Assembly (NCBI RefSeq): GCF_901000735.1
Contig: NC_081548.1
Coordinates: 6,141,364-6,205,363 of the forward strand
Length of the DNA stretch: 64,000 nt
Direction: 5' to 3'
Source of the DNA: Corylus avellana
Taxonomy: Eukaryota > Streptophyta > Magnoliopsida > Fagales > Betulaceae
Under the pieces are notes generated by a model, which did not search any database, had not been told where the DNA came from, and was given only the letters and a program-made list of their open reading frames with translations. How positions within the stretch are numbered: position 1 is the first letter of the stretch; every line of letters begins with the position of its first letter. The translations under genes and the position numbers were made by a program. Of the stretch, positions 31,159-41,909 are shown one piece after another.

Positions 31159-32505
31159 TGATAAGTGCTAAAATATTCATATTTTCAGCCCTTAACTTGC
31201 ATGTTTTAATCCTTTGGTTTTAATTAATTAGGCCATTTTAATTCTTTTTTGTGGTTTTCATACTTTTACAAGCTTTTGGAAGAAAATTAGGTAAAACTAG
31301 GTGATTTGAGCTCAAAAGAGAAGATGGAGAAAATTGGAGCTCCATGGTACTGCGATCAATCACAGGGTACCTGCGATTGAGCGCAGTACCTAAGAGGACT
31401 TAGCATAAAGGAGGCCGGGAGCGATCGAGCGCATGCTAGAAGAAGGATCGATTGCAAACTTGCGATCGAGTGCACATGGGCTGCGATCGAGCGCACCCGT
31501 GCGAAGAGACATATCAAGTGGCGGCTAGATTGGCATTCTTTCCATATTAGGGTTTTCCAACTCCCAATTGTAATAGGTCTCAAAACCCTACGAAATCCCT
31601 AGGTTTACTACTTTGTCTAGGACTTCTAAAGCCTATAAATAGACTCTTAAGCCTCTAAAATTGATATACTTGAGGAGGAGAAGAAGAGGAGCTCTTGAAG
31701 TTCAAGTCTCGGGTTTATTCTTTTCTTTTATTTTATTTTATTTTATGAAGATGTTTAACATCAACTCTATGTGTAGCTAATTTACTTAGTAGGGCTAGAT
31801 TGAAACCCTAGTTATGTTAAATTAATATTTCAATATTGGTGCCTTGTGATGATCTTGTTGTGCTATTTAACTTGATTAATACCTGCTTGCATAAATTTCT
31901 CATATGTGTGTGCCTGATCAACATGTGCATGTGGTATGGACTAGTTAGTTAGATCAATTTGGATGACCGAGTCCTGGGTTTAACTTAAGTAACAAAAGAA
32001 TCCACACCGCGATTCTTAGGTTAATCAACATGGGGAACCTGGAGTATACACCCATGCCCTAGGCCTCGTGTGTTTGTCGATTTCCATAGAACATATGTTT
32101 TTCTAAAGAACAACTTAGTATATACCATGTTAAATCCTTTAGGAAAGAAAAGAGTTAGAGTATACACCCATGCCTAACTCGTTGCTTAGGGAAATCTATA
32201 GCTTAAGGAGTATACACCTATGCCCTTAAGTTGGTAAACATTAGATATACATAACATGATCAAAGCATTGGCATATTGTTATATTAATTGAATATAATTA
32301 GTGGTGGATATCAAAATCATACCCTTTTTATTATTATCAACTCAATCTCCATTTTACTTAAGGAAATTATTTTTAAACGTAAATTCAGCAATCCTCGTGG
32401 GAATGATCCTGTACTTGCACCATATACTACTATGTTGACCTTGTGCACTTGCAGGTAAAGCGTACAATTATTTACTTATTAATTTAGGTAGATTTTTGAT
32501 CAACA
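31159..32505 (+). repeat. 3' LTR, 1347 bp
   Basis: Starts TGATAAGTGC and ends ATCAACA. Co-linear with the 5' LTR throughout, with scattered substitutions. The motif cluster is at about 31348-31502. Confidence 0.92.
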
Positions 32506-32559
32506 CAAGTGGGAACCAAAATTAATGTATTTTGTTTTAAGTAATCTTGCTGTTTATGT

Positions 32560-32725
32560 TCATTTTGAATTTGCTTGTAATCTCTATTATAGGTTCATTT
32601 TGAGTTTGCTTGTAATCTCTATTATTAGTTTATTTTCAATTTGCTTGTAATCTCTATTATAGGTTCATTTTCAATTTGCATGTAATCTCTATTATATTTA
32701 TATGTTCATTTCCAATTTGCTTGTA
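32560..32725 (+). repeat. Minisatellite, about 36-43 bp unit, five copies
   Basis: Units contain ttcattttnaatttgcttgt followed by aatctctattat, repeated just right of the retrotransposon within the hAT tail. Confidence 0.8.
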
Positions 32726-32862
32726 GTTTGTCACATGGTTGTTTGCTGATGTTGATACAATCATACAATTATATTAAATTTTTCTGATGAATGTAGTGGT
32801 TTTCTTCACTAATTTAGACTTTTAGTGATTTTAATTTTTACTTTTTTTTTACCATTAAACAG

Positions 32863-33180
32863 GCCTTAAACGGGCTGAGCCACACATTTAAGGCTCATGT
32901 GGCCCATTAACCAAGCTCGAGCTCAGACTCGAAAAGCCTGGAAAGAAATTATCTTCTAATTTTTGAGCTCAAGCCGAGTCGAGCCACTCGAGTACTTGAC
33001 TCGGCTCGAATTTCCCATTCTAGTGAGCCCAAGCTCGATCCTGAGCCAATGCAATTGCCCAATGAGCCGAGTTTGTGCAATGGTTTTCTAGCTCGGCTCG
33101 AGCTCGAGACCGGCTCGATTATATGTCCTCTGTAATGAGCCGACCCAGTATTGACAAAGCTCGACTCATTTACAGCCCTA
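32863..33180 (+). mobile_element. Presumed 3' terminus of the hAT element
   Basis: Dense ggctcgagctcg and gagccgag words end in catttacagcccta, the common plant hAT terminal form (agggctgtaaatgag on the other strand). With the transposase fragment at 22483-22834 on the same strand, this is the likely end of the interrupted element. No target duplication could be paired. Confidence 0.6.
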
Positions 33181-33542
33181 ATTGGCCTATCAACTATTGG
33201 GGGTCATTTTTATTTTATTATTATTTTATTTTGTTGATATAGTTTTTAGATTTTTTTTTTTTTAATAAGAGTTGATTGACACTGACACATAATATGATGA
33301 GATAATAATGGGATAAAAATGTAATTTTTAAAATGGATCTTCGTTTTGGAGGCCTTGATTCATAAGTTCTTATAGTAACGCTAAAAATCGCATTTTTATC
33401 CTACAAGTATCTCATAATGTTAAAGTGGTAGTCTCGAATAACCTTTAGATTTATTTAAAAACAAATTGAAGTGTTAGTTGATTGACATTGACACATTGGC
33501 ATTCAGTAATACTTGAGATAAAATGTTGTATTTCTTAAAAAA

Positions 33543-33574
<32 letters not shown>

Positions 33575-33741
33575 AAAAGGGTAATGCTAAAAAAAAATAA
33601 CTACTACACTCATCTTATTGGACTGATATGATAGGGTCCATATCAACTGGATCAATCATTGTTATGAAAAAATAAATNNNNNNNNNNNNNNNNNNNNAAA
33701 AATTTGCTTAAAAGTAGCAAATTTCTATCTTATAATTTCGA

Positions 33742-33777
<36 letters not shown>

Positions 33778-34011
33778 TAAGTTATAATTTCGACAAATTG
33801 CATCTTCACGATTCATGATGCTGGTTGCTTGCTTTAAAAGCTTCTTTCTCATCAAGTGGCATGATTATAGACATTTGGACCCATCTCCTTCGACCTAAGA
33901 GTCAAAGTTGACGGTATACATATATATACCACTTGCCATGTATATATATGATTATGATTACTCTAATTAAATGCCAGCACATCAAATGTAATGTATCACG
34001 ACAAAGACTTC

Positions 34012-34051
<40 letters not shown>

Positions 34052-35600
34052 AATGTTAGGTATTTTTTTAGTATTTTTTTCATATTCTCTCAACTATGAT
34101 GTGATTTTTAAAATTATCGTTAAATTTGAGATTATTATTATTGACTCTATTAGTGATTTTAAAAGTCACATCACAGTTGAGAAGACACTAAGAGAACATT
34201 AAAACAATTTAAAATTATTATTATTGACTCTATTTAAATCACAATTTATCTTCAAAGTTTAGAAGATAGAAAAATGATAAATTTAATTATATAAATTATA
34301 ACTCAAAAATATATATNNNNNNNNNNNNNNNNNNNNNNNNNNNNNNNNNNNNNNNNNNNNNNNNNNNNNNNNNNNNNNNNNNNNNNNNNNNNNNNNNNNN
34401 NNNNNNNNNNNNNNNNNNNNNNNNNNNNNNNNNNNNNNNNNNNNNNNNNNNNNNNNNNNNNNNNNNNNNNNNNNNNNNNNNNNNNNNNNNNNNNNNNNNN
34501 NNNNNNNNNNNNNNNNNNNNNNNNNNNNNNNNNNNNNNNNNNNNNNNNNNNNNNNNNNNNNNNNNNNNNNNNNNNNNNNNNNNNNNNNNNNNNNNNNNNN
34601 NNNNNNNNNNNNNNNNNNNNNNNNNNNNNNNNNNNNNNNNNNNNNNNNNNNNNNNNNNNAAGTTTAAGTTTTTTGAATAAGCATTGATTTAAGGACAAAG
34701 ATCCTCCAACCGAGTTTATATGAAAGTCATATATCCATTAAGCATATGAAAAACATATATTTTTTTTAATAACATTAATTTCATTAAAAGAGTTGGAAAA
34801 TTTTTATTAAAAAATCATGTGTTTTTCAAATACTAGGAATATATGACATTTTTTAATGGAATGTATTTGAAGAAAAAACTTTGTCATTGGTTTAGAGTTT
34901 GTTTGGTTTTGCAATTTCATAATATGCGGTTTGAAAACGGTGATTTTTAAAAGAATAATGTTAGGTATTATATCTTTCTCCTTTAATTATCAAACAATGT
35001 TGACGAGACACTTATAATCAAACCCAAATTCTTTGCCAAACAAGGCCTAAATGAAAGATGAGATTTTGTTTAAAAATGTATTTTTTACGCGAACTAAATG
35101 GATTCTTAATATGATATCAAAGGAATGATGTCATAAATAGGCATTGAATGTTTGATTTTTATATAAGCATCTATGATTTGTAACCTCGTAACTTTAGTTA
35201 TGATTTTTCAGAGCTGTTTACTCTGTGATGTAAGGGCATATTTAATACAAAAAAAATAAAATAATAAATAAAGAGAATTACTTGGATACATTCCCCAAAA
35301 ATAAAATAAAAACCATTAAATGGGGAGAACCCTAATCCTTATCAGAGTAATTCCTCAGCTGCAAGCTCAACTGTATAAATTAATGATACAGGGATTGAGA
35401 TTCCTTTACAATCTCTTTTACAATGCATGGTAGGATATCATCCAATGAACATGTGATAAATAAATAATCAATTTTAACTCTTAAATAAAAATTAATTAAT
35501 TAAAATTAAAGGAATTGAAAAAAATAATAAATTTTCCCCCAATGTGAACGCAGCCAAAAGGGCACTTTCCCAGCCAGATCCAGAAGGATACGGAGACTTG
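33181..35600. other. AT-rich intergenic region with foldback MITE, gaps and (TA)n
   Basis: Includes poly(A) at 33539-33559, a 20-N gap (33678-33697), poly(T) near 33747-33776, (TA)n at 34014-34046, a foldback element (about 34046-34205; arms caactatgatgtgatttt / aaaagtcacatcacagttg) and a 343-N gap (34317-34659). No gene seen. Confidence 0.6.
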
Positions 35601-36162
35601 GGGAGATTCCAGTGATGCCCTTTGAATCTCACAAACAACCAGAACCACAAAACGGTTTCCTATTTAGCCCCCATCTCTGAGCTTCTCTGTGCTCTGAAGT
35701 GAGGGAGTGAGGGAGCGATCACTTCAATTGGCTCAGTGCGTTTGGCTTTTTGCCGATCTCAGGTATTATCCATATTCTTATCCATTGGAAATTGGAATTT
35801 GATTCAAGGATATTTGTTCATGGAGATAATTTTTCCATGGAGGTAATTTTCCGGGAAATGTAGAGCTAATTGAGGCAACCTGCTTAATTTTTCCTGAGAA
35901 TAAAACGTTTGCTTTTTCCGACTGTTAATTTCTTATCCTATTGCCATCAAAATCGTACGAAGATTGATTTTTTCTTCACGTAATTTCATAATTCCGTTGT
36001 TGAATCAAAGTCTTTTGAATCCGATGGATTAAATTTTTTTCTTATCGTAGTGTCTCACTTTTTTTTTTTTTTTAACTATCCGATTTTTTTTTTTTTTTTT
36101 GGTGGGACTGAAACTTCTATCCTGTGGTTTGCAGGTAGTCAGCGAAGTTTCTGTTGGCAACA
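35600..36162 (+). promoter_or_regulatory. Promoter/5' UTR region of DUF1218 copy 1
   Basis: A leader exon probably ends at about 35761 (ctcag then GTATTA) and a UTR intron ends at tttgcag (36134), leaving 28 nt before the ATG at 36163. Copy 2 lacks about 30 bp here, including this acceptor. Confidence 0.55.
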
Positions 36163-38875
36163 ATGGCTGTTTCCGTGAGATTAATGGGTCTGATAGTAGC
36201 ATTTTGTGGTGCAGTTTCCTTCATATTTGGAGTTGTTGCTGAGAACAAGAAGGTAAAATATAGATGATGTTATAGAAGAATTCATTAATGTCAATTTAGC
36301 AACCTCGGACAAAAAATTTGAAGCCCAGATTCCAGAATAATCTTCTTTCTTGAAAATAGATGCCTATTTCGTTTTTTTTTTTTTTTTTATATAATTATTT
36401 GGAGTTTAATTAGTAAAAAAATTATTACAGTTCAATATAAGTATGAAGAAAGATTTGTTCAAGTATTTTGATCAATACCTAATCATTGTTTTGATATATA
36501 TATAATTCAACTAAAGTCAGTAGATATTAGTGGGATTCATTAATATTGTTGAATTTCTGAGGGATATAAAAGAATTTTGGAGACTTCGGGGTTCATGGCC
36601 TTCCTGGCCTCCTCGCCACTGGGTATGATGGATAATCTGGTGTTTCTCTTGAAATTATTAGTTTCATTCAAGTGCTTGAGTTGCATCAAAGTTATTGAGC
36701 CTTTATACTGTGTATAAGCAAATAATGCCTGCAGAAATCGCCAAATTGTCCACTAGCATTTCCACTTGAATTAATTTGTTTCAATTTCCTTAGACACCAG
36801 GTTTGCATGCTTAGGAACCATGGATAGTAAAATAATTATGGAAATAATAACTGTGTATGAGTTTCAAGAAAAATTTGATGGGAACTCATAATTCTGAACC
36901 TCATTTAGCTGAATGAAGAATATTTATTACTGTCCAAGCAAGTGTCTTACATGGTTTGACATGAGTGTTGTAAACTACGAGTGTCAGTGATGCAGTCAGA
37001 GAGCAATGATAGATTTGTCTCCCTGTAACCGCCATAATTTTCAATAAAATTGATGTATCATCTTTCTAATGGTCATAGTTTGCTGTCTGTGTCTTTGTTC
37101 AAGCATATAGCTGGAGGCAAGATTTTTGTGCTTTTTACTTCCCTGTATCAAAATTCAAGTTTCAATAGTTCCTACTTTGTAGCCCCATATGCCCTCTTTA
37201 TAAATTTATTTCACTTTATTTTGTTACTCAGAGAAATGCTTTAAATTACATTTTATAGGAGTCCAAGAAGTGGTGCACAACTTGCTCTGACCTTTAGTTA
37301 CTTATTTTTATGCTTTGAATGATTTGTCCATTGAAGCTAAATATTCTCCATTCTTTTAATGGTTATATTGTTTCTTGGTTGCTGTCTGAATATTCGTCTT
37401 GTTCTCTCTGATCTCTGCAGCCAGCAGCTGGAACTCCAATAACAGGGAAAGGTGTTGTTATCTGCAAGTACTCCTCTGATCCAACTGTCGTTTTGGGGTA
37501 TTTGTCTGTAGCATTTCTCATTGCTACTACTGTGGCTGGGTATTTGTCTCTGTTTTACCCTTACAAAGGAAAATCTGTTCCACAAAGTGCCTTATTTAGA
37601 AGCACCAGTTTTGTTGTATTCTTCAACATTGCTATGTAAGCATTCTGTTCTCAGTTCTCACTCTCCCATATTTTTTGATATTCTTATTCTGATATCTTGA
37701 AGAGACGAGCAGTATTCATGCTCATTTTTCATCCTTTAACACACATGCATGCACTAAATTATTATGGGAGAGTGAATTATTGAGGAAAAGCTGCTCTTCA
37801 TCTGAATCATTATCACTTTTGAATGTCAAAAGGAGGTGCAGTGCCAGAAATGATTTATAATTGAAGTTGACCAAATACCCAGAAACTGGGGTATATTTTC
37901 CAGTAGGTACATGTGTGTGTGGTCGTTTAATCTTGGCGGTCCATAGGGATTGTGGTGTCAGTTTCAACAAACAATGATAGTAGGTTTTTGTTATAATATA
38001 GGCAAATGTGGGTTAAGAAAGTTTATATTGTAGCTGTTTTAATGTCTCTTTGCTGCCTGTAACTGTCAAAATCTACAGGGAAGGCACCCTTCCCCCTACT
38101 CACCAAAAATTATATAAAAGAGGAGATTTGAAACCTGCCCAACGCTAGGTTGGATGAGAGGACCACCTTTTTTTATTGCTTGCCATTTTAGTTTGGTGGC
38201 AATCTTCTTGCGGGAAATCTACATTTATATGAAAAGCAGATGCTTATCTTTCATCTTTGGAGATAATTATTTCATTAATATAAATGAAAAATATACAATA
38301 GAAAAGTAAAAGGTACTGCCATTGAATTCGCTGTAATGACAACAGAACCTGACAAGGTGCTTGGACTGATGAACTAGTCTCCCAGCTGATCCGCTTTTTG
38401 GATCAAACCATTGGAAAAACTAAACTTCGTAGCCTTGTTAACTGTCTTTTTCATACGTGAAATGAATTGTTTTTTACATCAATTATACCTTGAAGCCATT
38501 GAACCTATTAGCTTAACATTCCCTTTGCTCCCCATTTTACTATTAATTATTTTGAGTTATTGATTACCAATATTATTATGCATATTTACATCAAATGTTT
38601 GTGCAATAATTCTCTACTTTCTGATGGTCCGACTTGTTTCCTACCAACTAAATTAGTGTCCTGTCGACCCAACTCTTGACCAGCTCACTATTTTTGGCTG
38701 TGACTGGGATTTTGACTTGATAGCCTTTGTAAGAGTCATGTTTAATGGGGTCTGGCGGGCATTTTTTCAATGATTGTCTTGGGACTGTAGATGTCTCACT
38801 TTGTTACTTCATTATATTGGAGATGCAATTTCCTGTTTAAATTTCTTGCTCTCTCTTTCTTTAATGAAATGGGTG
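35940..38875 (+). repeat. Large duplication, unit 1
   Basis: Co-linear with 41910-44779 at about 98-99% identity by eye, introns included. It starts at tattgccatcaaaatcg inside the 5' UTR intron and ends at gaaatgggtg in intron 2. Confidence 0.92.
36163..37635 (+). pseudogene. DUF1218 membrane protein, copy 1, truncated at gap
   Basis: Exon 1 (36163-36252) encodes M-A-V-S-V-R-L-M-G-L with the first membrane helix and A-E-N-K-K. Exon 2 (37421-37635) encodes G-K-G-V-V-I-C-K-Y, the second helix and F-Y-P-Y-K-G-K-S-V-P-Q. These match copy 2 base for base or nearly so. Exon 3 should begin about 18 bp right of 38875, but the sequence stops there at a 100-N gap, and unrelated DNA follows. Whether the gene is truly truncated or completed in the gap cannot be decided here. 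It has the better 5' region of the two copies. Confidence 0.75.
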
Positions 38876-38975
38876 NNNNNNNNNNNNNNNNNNNNNNNNN
38901 NNNNNNNNNNNNNNNNNNNNNNNNNNNNNNNNNNNNNNNNNNNNNNNNNNNNNNNNNNNNNNNNNNNNNNNNNNN
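38876..38975. other. Assembly gap of exactly 100 N
   Basis: Lies at the right edge of duplication unit 1, just before where exon 3 should be. Confidence 0.95.
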
Positions 38976-38984
38976 TAAAAAAAT

Positions 38985-39110
38985 AAAATTGGTGGGCAAT
39001 AGCGTCCACTAAAAGTGGACGCTAATACTTAAGTATTAGGGTCGACTTTGAAAGTCGCCCCTAATAGTTAAGTATTAGGGTCGATTTTGTGGACGCTAAA
39101 GCGTATGTAG
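38985..39110. repeat. CACTA-like subterminal repeats
   Basis: Repeats of agtggacgctaa, agtcgcccctaata and taagtattagggtcga in direct and inverted form resemble subterminal regions of CACTA elements. A related stretch (gagtcgcccctatt, agcgccatccagtggcg) is at 40470-40530. Termini were not found. Confidence 0.4.
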
Positions 39111-39440
39111 AAAAATAAAAATAAAATAAAATTAATGGTCTAAAAAAAATGAAATTATAAATTATAAAATTTATAAAATTTATAAAATTATAAAATTATA
39201 AATTATAAATTTTCTAAAAAATAAAAATAAACTTTTATAAAATTATAAATTCTCTCTTAATTTGAAATTAAAACTTTTATAAGATTAAACTCTAATAAAA
39301 AATGAAAAATTAGTTCGATCGAACATTCAGTTCAACTCTAAGTATTTTATATTATATGAGTGTATTAGTTATAAAATGTTATTTCCCAAAAATTTACCTC
39401 CGATAATATGTCATTATTTATTTTATATAAATTATCAGAT

Positions 39441-40195
39441 ATTTGATTGATCGTGATAGGATCAAATGATTGATCAAACTTCAAACAAATTAAAAGTTCG
39501 TTCAAACATCCGTTTGGTTCTAGTGCATTTGTTCGATCGATCATGATAGAATGAATGATCGATCAAACTTGAAACAATTGAAATTGAAGGATTGATTGAA
39601 TATCCGATCAATCATAATGAATTAGTTTGATTGATTGTGAAAAGATCAAATGATTGAAACAATTGAAATTGAAATTGAATTAATTCGATTGATCGTAATA
39701 GGATTAAATGATCGATCAAACATCCGATCGATCACAATGAATTAGTTCGATTGATCGTGATAAGATCAAATGTTTGATCGAACATCTGATCGATCCTAGT
39801 GAATTAGTTCGATTGATTGTGATAAGATCAAATGATCGATCAAACATCTGATCGATCATAGTGAATTAGTTCGATTGATTGTGATAGAATCAAACATCTG
39901 ATCAAAAATCCAATCAATCCAAGTGAATTAGTTCGATTAATCGTGATAGAATCAAATGATCAATCAAATGTTCGATCGATCAAACATCTAATCGATCCTA
40001 GTGAATTAGTTTGATTGATCGTGATAAGATCAAACATCTGATCGAAAATCCAATCGATCCTAGTGAATTAGTTCGATTGATCGTAATAGAATCAATTGAT
40101 CGATCAAACATCCGATTGATCCTAATGAATTAGTTAGATTGATCATGATAAGATCAATTGATCGATCAAACTGAATACAATTGAAGGTTCAATCG
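39441..40195 (+). repeat. 62-bp tandem array rich in GATCGATC
   Basis: Unit starts at 39684, 39746, 39808, 39870, 39932, 40010, 40072 and 40134 are spaced exactly 62 bp, except one of 78 (an internal 16-bp duplication). Each unit has ttcgattgatcgtgata, gatcgatcaaacatc and tagtgaattag. Degenerate units extend left to 39441. Confidence 0.92.
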
Positions 40196-40559
40196 AACAT
40201 TCAATTGAACTATAAGCTTTTTATATTATCTTAGTGCATTAGTTATATTATCTTTGGATTTTGTATTGATCTTATAATTAATTATAAGATAAATATCAAC
40301 TTAATGATCTTTATTATAAAAATTTATTAAACGGAAATTATTAGTTAATATTATAATAATAAAAACATATTATAGGAGAAAATAAAGAAAAACAAAAATA
40401 AATAAAATAAATAAAAATTAAAAAATTATAAGTATAATTTTTTTTTTTAAAAATAAATAAATTTGAGGCTCATTAGGAGTCGCCCCTATTGAGTGCGAAA
40501 AATAAGCGCCATCCAGTGGCGGGTATTTGAAATTTTCGGATCAAAAATTTCATAAACCG

Positions 40560-41909
40560 CGTCTTTTTTTTCCCCAAACCTTCAAAACACCAGAATCCTC
40601 CTAACACCCCTCTCACTCACCTCCCTCATCACTCTCACTCTCAATCTCTCTACCGCTGCTCTCCCAAACTTTAACCGACGAAAGCTTTCATACAAGGCTT
40701 TGCTGAGAAGCTGAAAGAGGGAGAGAGAGAGAGAGGGAGAGAGAAAGAAAGAGAGAGGGTGGATCGTTCGGGGAAGCTAGAGAAGAAAAAGAAAAAGAAG
40801 GGGAGAAAAATCCTCGAGGTAACCTCTTTAAACTTTAAATTTTTGCAATTTTTGTGTTAATTTTTGGGTTTTGTTTGATGTGTTTGTATCCATTGCGAAT
40901 TTGGGGTTGGATTAGTGACTGTATTCTTTCGATTTTTTGGTAGTGCGGTTTCAGTTTACCCTCGGTTTGATTGCCGAGAAAGTGGAGGGAAAGATAAATG
41001 CTATTTGGGTATTTTGGTGTTTGATGTTTCTGGTTCTGAAAGATGGAAAATTTGTTATTGATTAAAGGATTAATGGTTCATTAACAGACAACCTGGTTGT
41101 TTTATTTATTATTATTATTATTTTGGTTTTTATTTGATGTGTTTGTTTCTGATGTGGTTTAGGGTTAGATTAGTGACTTTATTTTGTCAAGAGTTTGCAA
41201 CGCAGTGTGGGTTACTCTCTGTTTGGTTTCTGAGAAAGTGGTTGATGTTCCTTGTTCTGAACGAGGAGATGTTTATTGACCAACCAAATAATTGTATTAG
41301 AAATGGGTGCCAAGTTATTCATCAAAAGGAAAAAGGGTGCCAAGTTGATTTCTTGTTTCAACCAAAAAGAGAAATCCTTAGTTCCTTAGCAAAGAAATTT
41401 GTGATTGAAGAAGTTGAATCCTTCTATCCTCTGACATATTCTCAGTTATTAAGTTGGCTTCTCGGCTTTTCTATGCAAAATGTGTCAATTAATGTATTTG
41501 AAAACATGTCAATTTGCATTACCACTGCAGGGTGAGAATTAGTGATATATTTAATCTTTGTTGCTTTTTCAAAATCAGCAAGGTCAATAAGCTATAATCT
41601 TTTATTAATGCTATTTCTTCTCCTAAATTTATATGAAATGTTAATCATTCATTGACGGCCCATTTTGTAGACCTTAATCACAGTTATGTGCTAAAGCTGT
41701 TATTTCTCTTTGATGTTGTGAGGAAGTATCTGTGGATAAATCAGTCTGCAGGTGTTAATATGTTAAAGCATTTTCTGTTCTGAGGTTTTCAAAGAGTGCT
41801 TTGCTTGATAAAATTAAATTACAAGTTCCAGTTAATCAAGTCTATGCATTTGTTTGCTTAATTGTTCATTGTGTTGTTTGTGTGCTGTCTTATCCTTTGA
41901 TATTTGGTT
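40560..41909 (+). promoter_or_regulatory. Leader-exon-like sequence and intron upstream of DUF1218 copy 2
   Basis: A CT-rich then GA-rich stretch (40560-40820) ending ctcgag before GTAACC looks like a plant 5' UTR exon with donor. Sequence to 41909 is T-rich and intron-like, with a loose internal duplication (ttagtgact ... gagaaagtgg near 40912-40984 and 41169-41239). An open frame at 41134-41535 has no recognisable domain and is probably not coding. Confidence 0.4.

Larger units (their letters stand above)
24524..31502. repeat. Dispersed near-palindromic 14-mer family (TGCGATCGAGCGCA)
   Basis: About 20 copies or clear derivatives in five clusters: 24524-24669, 25868-25942, 27737-27885, 29577-29682, 31348-31502. 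The 14-mer equals its own reverse complement at 12 of 14 positions. Copies often come in pairs a few bases apart. All lie in LTR or spacer sequence, none in the two ORFs. Confidence 0.85.
24333..32505 (+). mobile_element. LTR retrotransposon, 8.17 kb, Athila-like gag, no visible pol
   Basis: Two LTRs of about 1.35 kb, highly similar by eye, with 5-bp target duplications caagt at 24328-24332 and 32506-32510. Between them: a primer-binding site like tRNA-Asp, a gag with frameshift and stops, a second ORF of the Transposase_32 type and a polypurine tract. I see no protease, reverse transcriptase, RNase H or integrase, so it resembles non-autonomous gag-bearing elements moved by a partner. It inserted into the hAT tail: the tandem hAT sequence stops at its left end and hAT-like terminal sequence resumes to the right. 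Confidence 0.92.

Noticed and set aside
24333..32505. Endogenous pararetrovirus
   Set aside because: Paired LTRs, 5-bp target duplications and Athila-like gag identify an LTR retrotransposon; no movement or coat protein motifs are seen.
39441..40195. CRISPR-like array
   Set aside because: Units are contiguous 62-bp tandem repeats with no unique spacers, in a plant nuclear genome.
41134..41535. 133-codon open frame upstream of DUF1218 copy 2
   Set aside because: No domain, odd composition, internal repeat (gggtgccaagtt), and it lies in intron-like sequence after a donor-like site.
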